DNA from: an uncultured Oscillospiraceae bacterium | GTDB taxonomy: Bacteria; Bacillota; Clostridia; Oscillospirales; Ruminococcaceae | Direction: 5' to 3' | Assembly: GCA_934446565.1 (NCBI GenBank) | Contig: CAKSEO010000001.1 | Location: 35,586-99,585 of the forward strand | Length of the DNA: 64,000 bases | In this document: positions 6,254 through 15,935 of the stretch, piece by piece | Layout of the letters: every line of letters begins with the position of its first letter | How positions within the stretch are numbered: position 1 is the stretch's first letter | The notes under the pieces: generated by a model | The model's database searches: none | What the model saw: the letters and a program-made list of their open reading frames with translations, nothing else | Told to the model about the DNA's origin: nothing | Program-made: the position numbers and the translations under genes

Positions 6254-9200
6254 TTGCCAAATAACAAAAAGTATCGTGTTCAGGATATAGCGGCTGATAT
6301 CGGCGCAGACCGCAGCGCAGTCATCGAACTGCTTGAGGGTGCGTTCGAGGGCGCAAAGAAAGCGCAGACCAGTCTCACCGACCAGGAAGTGAGCTACGTT
6401 CTTGAAGTGTTCTCCAAGAAGAACGAGGTCAAGAACTTTGACGATTATTTCAAGGCTACCGCCGACAAGAAAACAGAAAAACCTGTCGCAGCAGAAAAGA
6501 AGCCTGCTGCAAGAAAGAAGTCTGCCGCTAAGAAGGAAGACGCTCCCGCAGATGAGCCCAAGGCAGAAGTGAAGGCTGAAGCAAAGCCCGAGCCCAAGGC
6601 AGAAGCAAAGGCAGAGGTAAAGTCTGAGCCCAAGGCAGAAGTAAAGGCAGAGGTAAAGCCCGAGCCCAAGGCAGAAGTAAAGGCTGAGGTAAAGCCCGAG
6701 CCCAAGGCAGAAGTAAAGGCTGAGGTAAAGCCCGAGCCCAAGGCAGAAGCAAAGGCAGAGGTAAAACCTGAGCCCAAGCAGGAAGCGAAGCCCGAGGTCA
6801 AGCCGGAAACAAAGTCCGAGCAGAAGCCCGCTCAGCAGGAGCGTCAGGACAGAACTGCTGCTCCCAGGGCTAACGGCGACCGTCAGGAGCGTCCGCAGTT
6901 CAACAACAACCGCGATAACAGAAACGGCGACAGACCGTTCAACAATAACCGAGGCGACCGTCCCGGATTCAACCGCGAGGGCGGCAATGGTGACAGACCG
7001 CAGTTCAATAACAACCGCGGTGATCGTCCCGGCTTCAACCGCGACAATAACGGCGAGCGTCCTGCTTTCAACGGAAACAGAAACGGCGACCGTCCCGCAT
7101 TCAACAACAATCGTAACGGTGATCGTCCTGCATTCAACAACAACCGCAGCGGCGACCGTCCCGGCTTCAATGGCAACCGTAACGGCGGCTTCAACCGCGA
7201 TAACCGCGATGTCCGCAAGGAAGTCGTTAATCCGCTCGCAGACTCCGCAAAGCAGAGCATCAAGAAGCCCGCTATTGATTCTTCCAAGATCAAGGTCAAC
7301 ACTCCCCCCATGCAGAAGCAGAAGGGCGAGGCTGTACAGCGCGGCGAGCAGGTAACAAAGATGGTAGATACCCGCGGCAGCTATGTTGAGCTTGATAAGT
7401 ACAACGAGCGCTACGAGAGCATCGCTCCCGCTTCCCGCATGAGCAACGAGAGCTTCCAGCGCAAGCAGAAGATACAGCAGAAGTCCCAGCAGAAGGGCAA
7501 GCCCTACAACAGCAAGCGCGAGACCGAGGCGCAGAAGCTCAAGCGTCTTGAGCTGGAGCGCGCAAGAAAGCAGCAGCTCAAGGTCCAGATCCCGGACGAG
7601 ATCGTGGTTTCCGAGCTGGCAGCACGTCTGAAAGTGACCGCTACCGAGGTCATCAAGAAGCTGTTCAACCTCGGAGTTATGGCTAACCTCAACGAAACTA
7701 TCGACTTCGACACCGCGTCCCTCGTTGCAGAGGAGCTTGGCGCAAAGGTCGAGAAGGAAGTCGTTGTGACTATCGAGGAGCGTCTGTTCGAGGATACTCC
7801 TGACGATCCCGAGAGCCTCCAGCCGCGTGATCCGGTCGTTGTCGTAATGGGTCACGTCGACCACGGCAAGACCTCCCTGCTTGACTATATCAGACATGCG
7901 AGCGTTACTTCCACCGAGGCTGGCGGTATCACACAGCACATCGGCGCTTACAGAGTACACATCAACGACCGCGACATCACGTTCCTGGATACCCCGGGTC
8001 ATGAGGCGTTCACCTCCATGAGAGCCCGCGGCGCCAGCGTCACCGATATCGCTATTCTGGTAGTTGCAGCGGACGACGGCATCATGCCGCAGACCGTTGA
8101 GGCTATCAACCATGCAAAGGCAGCCGGAGTTTCCATCATCGTTGCGATCAACAAGATGGATAAGGAGGGCGCTAACCCCGATAAGATCAAGGAAGAGCTC
8201 ACCAAGTACGACCTCGTATGCGAGGAGTGGGGCGGCGACGTTATCTGCGTTCCCGTTTCCGCTAAGACTGGTGAAAATATTGACACGCTGCTCGAGATGG
8301 TCTGCCTGACCGCAGACGTTCTTGAGCTCAAGGCTAACCCGAACAGACTCGCCACCGGCGCAGTTATCGAGGCCAAGCTGGATAAGGGCAGAGGTCCTAT
8401 CGCTACCGTGCTGGTTCAGAACGGTACGCTGCACACCGGCGATGTCCTCATCGCAGGCATGGCGGTCGGCAGAGTGCGCGTAATGCGCGACGACAAGGGC
8501 AGAACTGTCAAGGAAGCAGGTCCGTCCGTTCCTGTTGAGATAATGGGTCTTGCAGACGTTCCCTCCGCAGGCGACACATTCGCTGCCGTTGAGGACGAAA
8601 AGCTCGCAAGAGAGCTCGTTGAAAAGCGCCGTCAGGAGGCTAAGGAGGAGCAGTTCAAGGCTTACCACCAGGTAACTCTCGACAATCTGTTCTCCTCCAT
8701 CGAGGAGGGCACCGTCAAGGAGCTTCCCGTTATCGTCAAGGCTGACGTTCAGGGCTCCGTCGAGGCTGTAAAGCAGTCCCTCGAGAAGCTCTCCAACGAG
8801 GAAGTGCGCGTTCGCGTTATCCATGGCGCAGTAGGCGCGGTAAGCGAAAGCGACGTAATGCTCGCTGCGGCTTCCGGCGCTATCATCGTAGGTTTCAACG
8901 TAAGACCTCACCCGTCCGCACAGGACAACGCAAAGCGCGACGGTATCGAGATACGCCTTTACCGCGTTATCTACGATGCTATCGAGGATATCACCGCCGC
9001 AATGAAGGGCATGCTGGCTCCTAAGTTCAGAGAAGTTGACCTCGGCAGAGTTGAGGTACGTCAGGTCTACAAGATCACCAACGTTGGTATCGTTGCAGGT
9101 TCCTACGTTCTGGACGGCAAGGTCGCAAGAAACGGTCAGGTACGTATCGTTCGCGACGGTATCATCGTCGGCGACGACAAGATCGCAGGTCTCCAGCGTT

Positions 9201-9322
9201 TCAAGGATTCCGTCAAGGAAGTCGCTGCGGGCTACGAGTGCGGTATCAGCCTTGAGAAGTTCACCGATATCAAGGTCGGCGATATCTTCGAGGCTTATAC
9301 CATGGAAGAATACAGGGATTGA
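6254..9322 (+). CDS. infB: Translation initiation factor IF-2 with long repetitive N-terminal extension
   Basis: The GTPase that brings fMet-tRNA to the 30S subunit and joins the 50S subunit. It has 1022 residues and starts at TTG 6254 after GGAGG. Residues 1-75 form the IF2N-like domain. About residues 102-173 are six copies of a 12-residue Lys/Glu/Ala/Pro repeat, then comes an Asn/Arg/Gly-rich stretch (about 214-320, [10 protein letters not shown] units). A second IF2N domain precedes the G domain, with GHVDHGKT at 533-540, DTPGH and NKMD. Domains II to IV follow, ending in the fMet-tRNA-binding C2 domain. The length comes from the extension; the catalytic part is ordinary. It lies between ylxQ and rbfA. 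Confidence 0.97.
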   Translation: MPNNKKYRVQDIAADIGADRSAVIELLEGAFEGAKKAQTSLTDQEVSYVLEVFSKKNEVKNFDDYFKATADKKTEKPVAAEKKPAARKKSAAKKEDAPADEPKAEVKAEAKPEPKAEAKAEVKSEPKAEVKAEVKPEPKAEVKAEVKPEPKAEVKAEVKPEPKAEAKAEVKPEPKQEAKPEVKPETKSEQKPAQQERQDRTAAPRANGDRQERPQFNNNRDNRNGDRPFNNNRGDRPGFNREGGNGDRPQFNNNRGDRPGFNRDNNGERPAFNGNRNGDRPAFNNNRNGDRPAFNNNRSGDRPGFNGNRNGGFNRDNRDVRKEVVNPLADSAKQSIKKPAIDSSKIKVNTPPMQKQKGEAVQRGEQVTKMVDTRGSYVELDKYNERYESIAPASRMSNESFQRKQKIQQKSQQKGKPYNSKRETEAQKLKRLELERARKQQLKVQIPDEIVVSELAARLKVTATEVIKKLFNLGVMANLNETIDFDTASLVAEELGAKVEKEVVVTIEERLFEDTPDDPESLQPRDPVVVVMGHVDHGKTSLLDYIRHASVTSTEAGGITQHIGAYRVHINDRDITFLDTPGHEAFTSMRARGASVTDIAILVVAADDGIMPQTVEAINHAKAAGVSIIVAINKMDKEGANPDKIKEELTKYDLVCEEWGGDVICVPVSAKTGENIDTLLEMVCLTADVLELKANPNRLATGAVIEAKLDKGRGPIATVLVQNGTLHTGDVLIAGMAVGRVRVMRDDKGRTVKEAGPSVPVEIMGLADVPSAGDTFAAVEDEKLARELVEKRRQEAKEEQFKAYHQVTLDNLFSSIEEGTVKELPVIVKADVQGSVEAVKQSLEKLSNEEVRVRVIHGAVGAVSESDVMLAAASGAIIVGFNVRPHPSAQDNAKRDGIEIRLYRVIYDAIEDITAAMKGMLAPKFREVDLGRVEVRQVYKITNVGIVAGSYVLDGKVARNGQVRIVRDGIIVGDDKIAGLQRFKDSVKEVAAGYECGISLEKFTDIKVGDIFEAYTMEEYRD
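6557..6772 (+). repeat. Six tandem 36-base repeats inside infB
   Basis: Six in-register copies of a 36-base unit encode [12 protein letters not shown] with small changes (AEA for AEV, SE for PE). The first unit starts at 6557, the next at 6593, and the last ends at 6772. Units 3 to 5 are almost identical in DNA, which points to recent expansion. Confidence 0.85.
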
Positions 9323-9382
9323 TGACGCGGCTTCCGGGGCGGAGCTTCCGCGCCCGGCTGCGTCTGACCACAGGGAGGTTTT

Positions 9383-9775
9383 ATGGCTAATTTCAACTTA
9401 AAAAGACTTTCCGAGGATATAAAGAGGGAGCTTTCCGCCGCCGTGAGCGGCGTAAAGGACCCGAGAGTATCAAAGAATTTTGTGACGGTGACTCACTGCG
9501 AGCTCACCAGCGACCTTTCCTACTGCAAGGTGCACATCGCGTGCCTCGGCGGCGAGGGGAGGACCGCAAAGGCTGTAGAGGGCATGACAGCCGCTTCCGG
9601 CTACTTCAAGCGCGAGATCGCGGCAAGGATCCGCATGAGAAAAATGCCGGAGTTCATTTTCCTGCCGGATAATTCGCTGGAATACAGCGAGCACATCGAA
9701 AAGATAATCGCAGGGCTCCCCAAGCCCGTGGAGGATACGCCGGAGGAAACGGAGGGCGCTGATGAGGAGGATTGA
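9383..9775 (+). CDS. rbfA: Ribosome-binding factor A
   Basis: A 130-residue KH-fold protein that binds the 16S rRNA 5' region during late 30S maturation. Typical sequence: FNLKRLSEDIKRELSAAV, VKDPRV, VTVTHCELTSDLSYCKVHI, and LRMRKMPEF-like IRMRKMPEFIFLPDNSLEYSEHI cut into the usual strands. It ends in an acidic tail. AGGGAGG precedes the ATG. Its 3' end overlaps the next gene by 14 bases, so the two are translationally coupled. Confidence 0.95.
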   Translation: MANFNLKRLSEDIKRELSAAVSGVKDPRVSKNFVTVTHCELTSDLSYCKVHIACLGGEGRTAKAVEGMTAASGYFKREIAARIRMRKMPEFIFLPDNSLEYSEHIEKIIAGLPKPVEDTPEETEGADEED

Positions 9776-10724
9776 CCTTAACGAGGCGGCTAATTTCCTG
9801 CGGGAGCACGACAAGTTCGTTATCCTTATGCACGGCAGCCCGGACGGCGATACCGTAGGCTGCGGCACCGCGCTCTGCGAGGCGCTCCAGCAGATGGGAA
9901 AGCTCGCGAAGGCGGTCTGCCCCGACCCTATCCCGAAGAAGTTCGGATATATGTTCAACGGCGTGAAGGAGCAGGAATTCGAGCCGGAAACGGTCATCGC
10001 CGTCGATGTTGCAGATACGAAGCTGCTCTACGGTCTGCGCGAGCTGGGCGAAAAGACTCAGCTTTGCATTGATCATCATGTCAGCAACACCGAGTACGCC
10101 GAGCGGCTGCTGCTTGCTCCGGAGTACGCGGCGGCAGCCGAGCTGATGTTCGAGCTGCTAAGCTCCATGAAGGAGATAAGGCTCACAAACACCATCGCGG
10201 ACAGCCTTTACACTGGCATCGCGACGGACAGCGGCTGCTTCAAGTACAGCAACACCTCCCCGCAGACGCACGTCTACGCGGCGGAGCTGATAAAGCTCGG
10301 CGCGGATATCGTGCCGATAAACTACGCGATGTTCGACATGAAGAGCCAGGGCAGATTAAAGCTGGAGCAGCTCGCGCTCAGTAAAATACGCTACTACGCA
10401 GGCGGCAGGATAGCTGTCATCGACGTCACGCAGGCGCTGATCGACTCCATTGAGGGCATAGACAGCGAGGATGTCGGCGCGCTTTCCGCTATCCCGCGTC
10501 AGATAGAGGGCGTGGATATCGGTATATGCATAAAGGAAAAGAACCCGGGATTCTACAAGGTTTCCCTGCGCTCCAGCGAGAACGCCGACGTTGCCGCGAT
10601 CGCGCAGCAGTTCGGCGGCGGAGGTCACGCGAGAGCCTCGGGCTGCGCGTTTGAAACTTCGCTTGAGGACGCGGAAAAGAAGATCGTATGGGCGTGCGCA
10701 AAGGCGCTGGGTAATTCCGTATGA
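9762..10724 (+). CDS. nrnA: DHH-family phosphoesterase, NrnA-like (nanoRNase/pAp phosphatase)
   Basis: A 320-residue manganese-dependent phosphoesterase. By family it degrades short oligoribonucleotides or removes phosphate from pAp. Motif I is HGSPDGDTVG (D28, D30), motif II DVAD (82-85), motif III DHH (104-106), and the DHHA1 domain ends in GGGGHARASG. The position between rbfA and truB is the common clostridial location. It begins inside rbfA and ends with an ATGA overlap onto truB. Substrate preference cannot be told from sequence. Confidence 0.92.
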   Translation: MRRIDLNEAANFLREHDKFVILMHGSPDGDTVGCGTALCEALQQMGKLAKAVCPDPIPKKFGYMFNGVKEQEFEPETVIAVDVADTKLLYGLRELGEKTQLCIDHHVSNTEYAERLLLAPEYAAAAELMFELLSSMKEIRLTNTIADSLYTGIATDSGCFKYSNTSPQTHVYAAELIKLGADIVPINYAMFDMKSQGRLKLEQLALSKIRYYAGGRIAVIDVTQALIDSIEGIDSEDVGALSAIPRQIEGVDIGICIKEKNPGFYKVSLRSSENADVAAIAQQFGGGGHARASGCAFETSLEDAEKKIVWACAKALGNSV

Positions 10725-11605
10725 CCGGGATAATTTGCATCAACAAGCCCCAGGAGTTTACCTCGTTCGACGTGGTGGCTTCCATGCGGAGGGCTTTCGG
10801 AACTAAGAAAATAGGGCACGGGGGGACCCTCGACCCGATGGCTACGGGAGTGCTGCCGGTGTTCGTCGGCGGCGCAACTAAGGCTGTTGACCTCGTTCCG
10901 GACGACAGTAAGAGTTACCGCGCCGGATTCCGACTTGGGTTCGTTTCGGACACCCAGGACATCTGGGGAAAGTTGCGCTCGCGCTGCGAAAACGGAATTT
11001 CCGAGGACGAGATGAGATTCGCGCTGGACGATTTCCGGGGCGACATCATGCAGGTGCCGCCGATGTACTCCGCGCTCAAGGTCAACGGGCAGAAGCTCTG
11101 CGACCTGGCGCGGCGCGGCATCGAGGTAGAGCGCAAGCCCCGCCCCGCGACCATTTCCCGGCTGGAGCTGGTGAGCTTTGACGGCACGGACGGCGTTATC
11201 GATGTGGACTGCTCCGGCGGTACCTACATCCGAACGCTGATAAACGATATTGGTGAGAGCGTCTGCACCGGTGCGGTAATGACCAGCCTGTGCCGGACGA
11301 AAAGCTGCGGCTTTACGCTGGAGCAGTGCCACGAGCTGGACGAGGTGCGCAATGCCTCCCCGGAGCAGCTCGAAAAGTGGCTGCTCCCGGTGGAGGAGCT
11401 GTTCGCGCCGCTCCCGGTAATTCCGCTGGACGAGGTTCAGACGAGAATGTACCTCAACGGCGTCCGCCTGGACGCAGACAGGCTTGAGAAACGCGCTCCG
11501 GTGGACGAGCTCGCGAGGGTAACTTCCGGCGGGGAATTCCTCGGCGTCGGCAGGATAAATTCCGACGGCGAGCTGGTTTCAATAAAGCAATTCCGTAAAG
11601 AATAA
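10721..11605 (+). CDS. truB: tRNA pseudouridine-55 synthase
   Basis: Makes pseudouridine 55 in the T-loop of tRNAs. It has 294 residues. The catalytic aspartate is D38 in GHGGTLDPMATGVLP. Also present are VPPMYSALKVNGQKLCDLAR and CSGGTYIRTLINDIG, and a C-terminal region resembling the PUA-like end. The start ATG overlaps the nrnA stop as ATGA, so it is coupled. ribF follows after a short hairpin, the usual truB-ribF order. Confidence 0.96.
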   Translation: MTGIICINKPQEFTSFDVVASMRRAFGTKKIGHGGTLDPMATGVLPVFVGGATKAVDLVPDDSKSYRAGFRLGFVSDTQDIWGKLRSRCENGISEDEMRFALDDFRGDIMQVPPMYSALKVNGQKLCDLARRGIEVERKPRPATISRLELVSFDGTDGVIDVDCSGGTYIRTLINDIGESVCTGAVMTSLCRTKSCGFTLEQCHELDEVRNASPEQLEKWLLPVEELFAPLPVIPLDEVQTRMYLNGVRLDADRLEKRAPVDELARVTSGGEFLGVGRINSDGELVSIKQFRKE

Positions 11606-11608
11606 AAA

Positions 11609-11629
11609 ATACCGGTCAGATACCGGTAT
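11609..11629 (+). other. Short hairpin between truB and ribF
   Basis: ATACCGGT and ACCGGTAT form an 8-base stem around CAGAT, right after the truB stop. There is no U-run, so it is more likely an mRNA structure or processing site than a terminator. Confidence 0.45.
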
Positions 11630-11645
11630 GAATGGTGGATCAATA

Positions 11646-12548
11646 TTGATAGACATAACTAACAGCAGCCTGCGCCCGGAGGAAAAGACCGCCGTAGCGC
11701 TGGGTTACTTTGACGGGCTACATCTGGGACATGTCGGCGTTATCCGCACGGCAATGGCTCAGGGAGGGCTTAAACCGGCGGTGTTCACTTTCAACTGCGA
11801 CACCACGCTGCCGAAATTCCGCGGGCCGGAGGATATAATCTCGTTCGAGAACAAGTGTGAGCTGATGGAGAAGATAGGCGTGAAGTATATTTACGCGCCG
11901 GATTTCGCGGAGGTCTGCACGCTGTCTGACGAGGATTTCGTGAAGAAAGTACTTATCGACCGGCTGAATGCGGGTTTCGCATGCTGCGGGAGCAATTTCC
12001 GGTTCGGAAAGGGCGGCTGCGGCACTCCGGAAAGGCTGGCGGAGATCGGCGCTAGGTTCGGCATGCGCGTTGAGGTCGTGAAGGACGTCTGCCTTGACGG
12101 GCAGATGATAAGCTCCACGCGTATCCGCGAGCACATCCGCCGGGGAGAAATTGAAGAGGCTAACCGGCTGCTGGGCTATGAACTGTGGTACAGGCTGCCG
12201 GTCATCCGGGGCAACGAGATCGGACGGACGATAGATTTCCCGACGATAAACCAGGTCATCCCCGACACGAATATAATCCCGCGCTACGGCGTGTACAAGA
12301 GCTACGTTGAGATAGCGGGGAAGCAGTACCACGGAGTCACCAACATCGGCGTAAAGCCCACCGTACAGAATCGGCGGGACGGCTCCGGCGCTGTTATGGA
12401 AACTTACATCATCGGCTTTGACGGCGACCTGTACGGTCAGGATATCGCGGTCGCGCTTGTGCGATTCATACGCCCCGAAACAAAGTTCGCCGGACTCGAC
12501 GAACTGAAAGAGCAGATAGCGCGCGACAAGGAAGAAGCACTGAGATAA
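11646..12548 (+). CDS. ribF: Bifunctional riboflavin kinase/FAD synthetase
   Basis: Converts riboflavin to FMN and FMN to FAD. The N-terminal nucleotidyltransferase domain shows VALGYFDGLHLGHVGVI and ISSTRIREHI. The C-terminal riboflavin kinase domain shows IGRTIDFPTINQ, PRYGVYKSY, GVTNIGVKPT and the end region. An ATG at 11628 is in frame, but GGTGG at 11634-11638 lies seven bases before the TTG at 11646, which is my preferred start (300 residues). Cofactor supply gene of the same operon as truB and gltX. Confidence 0.93.
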   Translation: MIDITNSSLRPEEKTAVALGYFDGLHLGHVGVIRTAMAQGGLKPAVFTFNCDTTLPKFRGPEDIISFENKCELMEKIGVKYIYAPDFAEVCTLSDEDFVKKVLIDRLNAGFACCGSNFRFGKGGCGTPERLAEIGARFGMRVEVVKDVCLDGQMISSTRIREHIRRGEIEEANRLLGYELWYRLPVIRGNEIGRTIDFPTINQVIPDTNIIPRYGVYKSYVEIAGKQYHGVTNIGVKPTVQNRRDGSGAVMETYIIGFDGDLYGQDIAVALVRFIRPETKFAGLDELKEQIARDKEEALR

Positions 12549-12580
12549 AACGCCGGAAACGGCAGGAAAGGAATACAGAA

Positions 12581-14029
12581 ATGGAAGTCAGGACAAGATT
12601 TGCGCCCAGCCCTACTGGGTACATGCATATAGGCAATCTGCGCACCGCGCTGTACACCTACCTCATCGCAAGAAAGAACAAGGGTAAGTTCATCCTGCGA
12701 ATCGAGGATACAGACCAGGGACGTTACGTTGAGGGCGCTACTGATGTTATTTACAGAACGCTCAAGACCTGCGGGCTGAACTGGGACGAGGGTCCGGATA
12801 TCGGCGGTCCCTGCGGTCCGTATGTTCAGAGCGAGCGCATGGGTATGTTCAAGGAGTACGCGGAAAAGCTGGTGGAGAGCGGTCACGCTTACTACTGCTT
12901 CTGCAACAAGAGCGAGAACAGCAGCGAGGACACCGCAAACGGACTTGCTTCCGCAAACCGCTGCCCCTGCCGCGACCTCGACCCCGCAGAATCCAAGAAG
13001 CGCCATGACGCGGGCGAATCCTGCGTTATCCGTCAGAAGATACCGAACGAGGGCACTACCACGTTCCACGATGAGATCTACGGTGACATCACGGTTGAAA
13101 ACACCGACCTTGACGACCAGGTGCTGCTGAAGTCCGATGGCATGCCGACCTACAACTTCGCAAACGTAGTTGACGACCACACGATGGGCATTACCCACGT
13201 TGTAAGAGGCAACGAGTACCTTTCCTCCGCGCCGAAGTACAACCTGCTCTACTCCGCGTTCGGCTGGGAGCCGCCGGTGTATATCCACGTTGAACACATC
13301 ATGCGTGACGCTACACATAAGCTCTCCAAGCGCGACGGCGACGCTTCCTTTGAGGATTTCCATGCTAAGGGCTACCTCACAGAAGCGATCCTCAACTACA
13401 TCCTGCTGCTGGGCTGGGCGCCCAAGGGCGAACAGGAGATATTCACCCTCGACGAGATGATCGAAGCGTTCGACCTTTCCGGTATCTCCAAGTCCCCGGC
13501 TATTTTCGACCCGCTCAAGCTGACCGCCATCAACGCGGTTTACATCCGCAATCTGCCGCTCGACAAGTTCATCGAGAACGCTGAGCCCTGGATACGCCAG
13601 ACCTGCAAGCGTACTGACATAGACATGCCGCTGCTCTGCGCTGGTCTCCAGCCCAGAACCGAGGTTTTCAACGATATTCCCGAGCGTGTTGACTTTATCG
13701 ACCAGATGCCGGAATATTCCATCGACATGTACGTCAGCAAGAAGATGAAAACCACTCCGCAGACCTCTCTTGAAGCGCTGAAGAAGCTGGTTCCGGTTAT
13801 CGAGGGTATTCAGGATTTCACCACCGAGAATATCCACGACGCGCTCTTTAAGCAGATAGAAGCAGACGGCGTAAAGAACGGTCTGTACCTCTATCCGCTG
13901 CGCGTCGCGCTCAGCGGCAAGGCGGTAACTCCCGGCGGCGGCGTAGAGCTTGCTAAGATACTCGGCAAGCAGGACACCATCGACCGCATGAACAAGGCTA
14001 TCGAAAAGCTCACCGCAGAGATAGGCTGA
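12581..14029 (+). CDS. gltX: Glutamyl-tRNA synthetase
   Basis: A class I aminoacyl-tRNA synthetase of 482 residues. The N-terminus has the nucleotide-binding motif FAPSPTGYMHIGN, then LRIEDTDQGRYVEGA. The KMSKS equivalent is KLSKRDGDASFEDF. The C-terminal helical anticodon-binding part follows through GGGVELAKILGKQDTIDRM. A ribosome binding site AGGAAAGG precedes the ATG. Whether it also charges tRNA-Gln (non-discriminating type, as in many Bacillota with GatCAB) cannot be judged from the sequence. It closes the translation block that starts at rimP. Confidence 0.95.
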   Translation: MEVRTRFAPSPTGYMHIGNLRTALYTYLIARKNKGKFILRIEDTDQGRYVEGATDVIYRTLKTCGLNWDEGPDIGGPCGPYVQSERMGMFKEYAEKLVESGHAYYCFCNKSENSSEDTANGLASANRCPCRDLDPAESKKRHDAGESCVIRQKIPNEGTTTFHDEIYGDITVENTDLDDQVLLKSDGMPTYNFANVVDDHTMGITHVVRGNEYLSSAPKYNLLYSAFGWEPPVYIHVEHIMRDATHKLSKRDGDASFEDFHAKGYLTEAILNYILLLGWAPKGEQEIFTLDEMIEAFDLSGISKSPAIFDPLKLTAINAVYIRNLPLDKFIENAEPWIRQTCKRTDIDMPLLCAGLQPRTEVFNDIPERVDFIDQMPEYSIDMYVSKKMKTTPQTSLEALKKLVPVIEGIQDFTTENIHDALFKQIEADGVKNGLYLYPLRVALSGKAVTPGGGVELAKILGKQDTIDRMNKAIEKLTAEIG

Positions 14030-14054
14030 TAAGCTGACTGTACTATTCCGCATT

Positions 14055-14076
14055 TCCGCGCGGTGCGCCGTGCGGA
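14055..14076 (+). terminator. GC-rich hairpin after gltX
   Basis: TCCGCGCGG pairs with CCGTGCGGA around TGCG (one G-U pair). Only a weak AATTTT follows six bases later, so it may be an imperfect terminator. Confidence 0.5.
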
Positions 14077-14228
14077 GGTGCGAATTTTAACTGTATATTC
14101 ATGCCTGATTCACACTTTTATCACTTTAGTGTGTTAAGCTGATATATGACAGGGAATATGTCTGCTATACGCTGAACACATATCCCAACTAATCAGCCGC
14201 ATGAACTGCATGCGGAAAAGGACATAAT
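14077..14228 (+). other. Leader region of the Gld-type ABC operon
   Basis: A stretch without a gene. CACAC/GTGTG forms an inverted repeat around TTTTATCACTTTA, and a poor promoter can be read (TTCACA, 17 bases, TGTTAA). A perfect 7-base hairpin CCGCATG-AACTG-CATGCGG occupies 14197-14215, just upstream of AAAAGGA and the ATG at 14229, and could mask or expose translation. No known riboswitch is recognised. Confidence 0.4.
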
Positions 14229-15197
14229 ATGATCGAAGTAAAAAACCTAAGCAAAAGCTACGGCAGCAAGCTCGCCGTGGACGGTATCAGCTTCACCGCA
14301 GGCGAGAGCGAGATACTGGGATTCCTGGGGCCTAACGGCGCGGGAAAATCCACCACGATGAACATGCTGACCGGGTACCTCTCCTCCTCGGGGGGGCAGG
14401 CGCTCATCAACGGAGTCGATATCCTCGAGGACCCCGTGCGCGCAAAGAAGGACATCGGCTACCTGCCGGAGCTTCCTCCGCTGTACCTTGACATGACCGT
14501 CATGGAGTACCTGAATTTCGTGTACGACCTGAAAAAGTGCAAGCTCCCGAAGCGCTCCCACCTCGACGAGATATGCCGCCTGGTGAAGATAACCGACGTG
14601 CAGAAGCGCGTTATCCGCAACCTCTCAAAGGGCTACAAGCAGCGCGTCGGTCTGGCTCAGGCGCTGGTCGGAAACCCCAAGGTGCTTATCCTCGACGAGC
14701 CGACCGTCGGACTTGACCCCAAGCAGATAATCGAGATACGCACGCTCATCAAGAAGCTCGGAAAGAACCACACGGTAATTCTTTCCTCCCACATTCTGTC
14801 AGAGGTACAGGCGGTCTGCGACAAGATCGTCGTAATCGACAAGGGCAGATTGGTCGCAAACGACACCACCGAGAACCTTTCGCACAACCTCTCCGCCGAC
14901 CACAAGCTGACGGTGCAGATAGAGGGTCCGACAAAGGAAGTCAAGGCGCTGCTTGAACAGATCCCCCAGATGGTGGAGGTGCACCTCAACCGCACGATAG
15001 ACAAGACCATCGGCGAGTACGAGCTGAACGCCCAGGAGGGCTGCGACATCCGCCGCGAGGTATTCAAGCGCATGGCTGCGAGAAACTACCCGATACTTCT
15101 CATGAGAAGCAGCGAGCTTACCCTCGAGGAGATATTCCTCAAGCTCACCACCGGTGATTTCTACGGCAATATCGAAAACGGAGGTGCGGCAAAATGA
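14229..15197 (+). CDS. ABC transporter ATPase, GldA-like
   Basis: A 322-residue ATPase energising the membrane protein encoded next. Walker A is GPNGAGKST, the signature region reads LSKGYKQRVGLAQAL, Walker B is VLILDEP, and the switch histidine follows in SSHILSEV. The long C-terminal extension (about 220-322) and the following permease and GldG-like genes place it with the GldA/CcmA exporter ATPases. AAAAGGA precedes the ATG, and the last bases overlap the permease start (ATGA). The transported substrate is unknown; in Bacteroidota the Gld genes support gliding, but in Bacillota no such role is established. Confidence 0.88.
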   Translation: MIEVKNLSKSYGSKLAVDGISFTAGESEILGFLGPNGAGKSTTMNMLTGYLSSSGGQALINGVDILEDPVRAKKDIGYLPELPPLYLDMTVMEYLNFVYDLKKCKLPKRSHLDEICRLVKITDVQKRVIRNLSKGYKQRVGLAQALVGNPKVLILDEPTVGLDPKQIIEIRTLIKKLGKNHTVILSSHILSEVQAVCDKIVVIDKGRLVANDTTENLSHNLSADHKLTVQIEGPTKEVKALLEQIPQMVEVHLNRTIDKTIGEYELNAQEGCDIRREVFKRMAARNYPILLMRSSELTLEEIFLKLTTGDFYGNIENGGAAK

Positions 15198-15919
15198 CAG
15201 CTATTTTAAAGCGCGAGTTCGCTTCCTATTTCACTTCGCCGCTCGGGTATGTTTACCTTGCGGTGTTCTACGGGTTCTCCGGGCTGTTTCTGTGGATAAC
15301 CTGCCTTACCAGCGGTTCCGCAGACATGCAGTACGTTTTCCTGTGGATGTTCTTTATAATGATGATACTCATCCCGATACTTACGATGAGGACCATGGCG
15401 GACGACAAGCGCCAGAAAACTGACCAGCTCACGCTGACTTCTCCGGTCAGCCTGTTCGGGCTGGTCGCAGGTAAGTTCCTCGCGGCGTTCTTTATTTTCC
15501 TTATCGGCGCGGCTGTCATGTTCGTATACGCGCTGGGGCTGGCTGCGGCTGTAAACGGCTCCGGTACGGGTACTGAGTTCGGCTGGGCTGGTTTCTTCGG
15601 AAACTTCGTCGGGATCGTGCTTATGGGCGCGGTGTTCATCTCTGCGGGTATCTTTATTTCCAGCCTTACCGAGAACCAGATGATCGCGGCTATCGGCAGC
15701 ATCGGCGTGAATATTCTGCTGTGCCTGTTCGATGTCATTTCAAACTTTGTTTCGGTGACATTCCTAAAGGATATCATCAACGCGCTTGCGGTGCTTTATA
15801 AGTACCAGGAGTTCACCGCCGGCATTTTCAGCCTGAAGAATATTCTGTTCTTCCTGAGCCTGATAGTAGTTTTCAACTTCCTGACGATGCGCGTCATTGA
15901 ACGCCGCCGCTGGAGCTGA
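15194..15919 (+). CDS. ABC-2 type permease, GldF-like
   Basis: A 241-residue membrane protein with about six hydrophobic segments. It begins TAILKREFASYFTSPLGYVYLAVF, the usual entry of GldF/ABC-2 permeases, followed by DDKRQKTDQLTLTSPVS before the second helix. It is coupled to the ATPase by an ATGA overlap and directly precedes the GldG-like gene. It should form the membrane channel of the exporter. Substrate unknown. Confidence 0.88.
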   Translation: MTAILKREFASYFTSPLGYVYLAVFYGFSGLFLWITCLTSGSADMQYVFLWMFFIMMILIPILTMRTMADDKRQKTDQLTLTSPVSLFGLVAGKFLAAFFIFLIGAAVMFVYALGLAAAVNGSGTGTEFGWAGFFGNFVGIVLMGAVFISAGIFISSLTENQMIAAIGSIGVNILLCLFDVISNFVSVTFLKDIINALAVLYKYQEFTAGIFSLKNILFFLSLIVVFNFLTMRVIERRRWS

Positions 15920-15935
15920 GAAAGGGGGAGCAGAT

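Noticed and set aside
6557-7200. Possible CRISPR-like repeats
   Set aside because: Repeats are in frame, contiguous without spacers and part of the IF-2 protein.
6203-8911. 902-residue minus-strand ORF opposite infB
   Set aside because: Long antisense open frames are a by-product of the GC-rich, repeat-containing infB codons. There is no ribosome binding site and the product is low-complexity Leu/Val sequence.
12437-14053. Large minus-strand ORFs opposite ribF/gltX, glmM (24705-26444), the ClpE-like gene (33978-35459) and oadB (37697-39094)
   Set aside because: Each lies antisense to a clear gene and has no recognisable domain, binding site or promoter.
14077-14228. Riboswitch before the Gld-type operon
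   Set aside because: Only simple hairpins are visible; no conserved riboswitch core sequence could be recognised.
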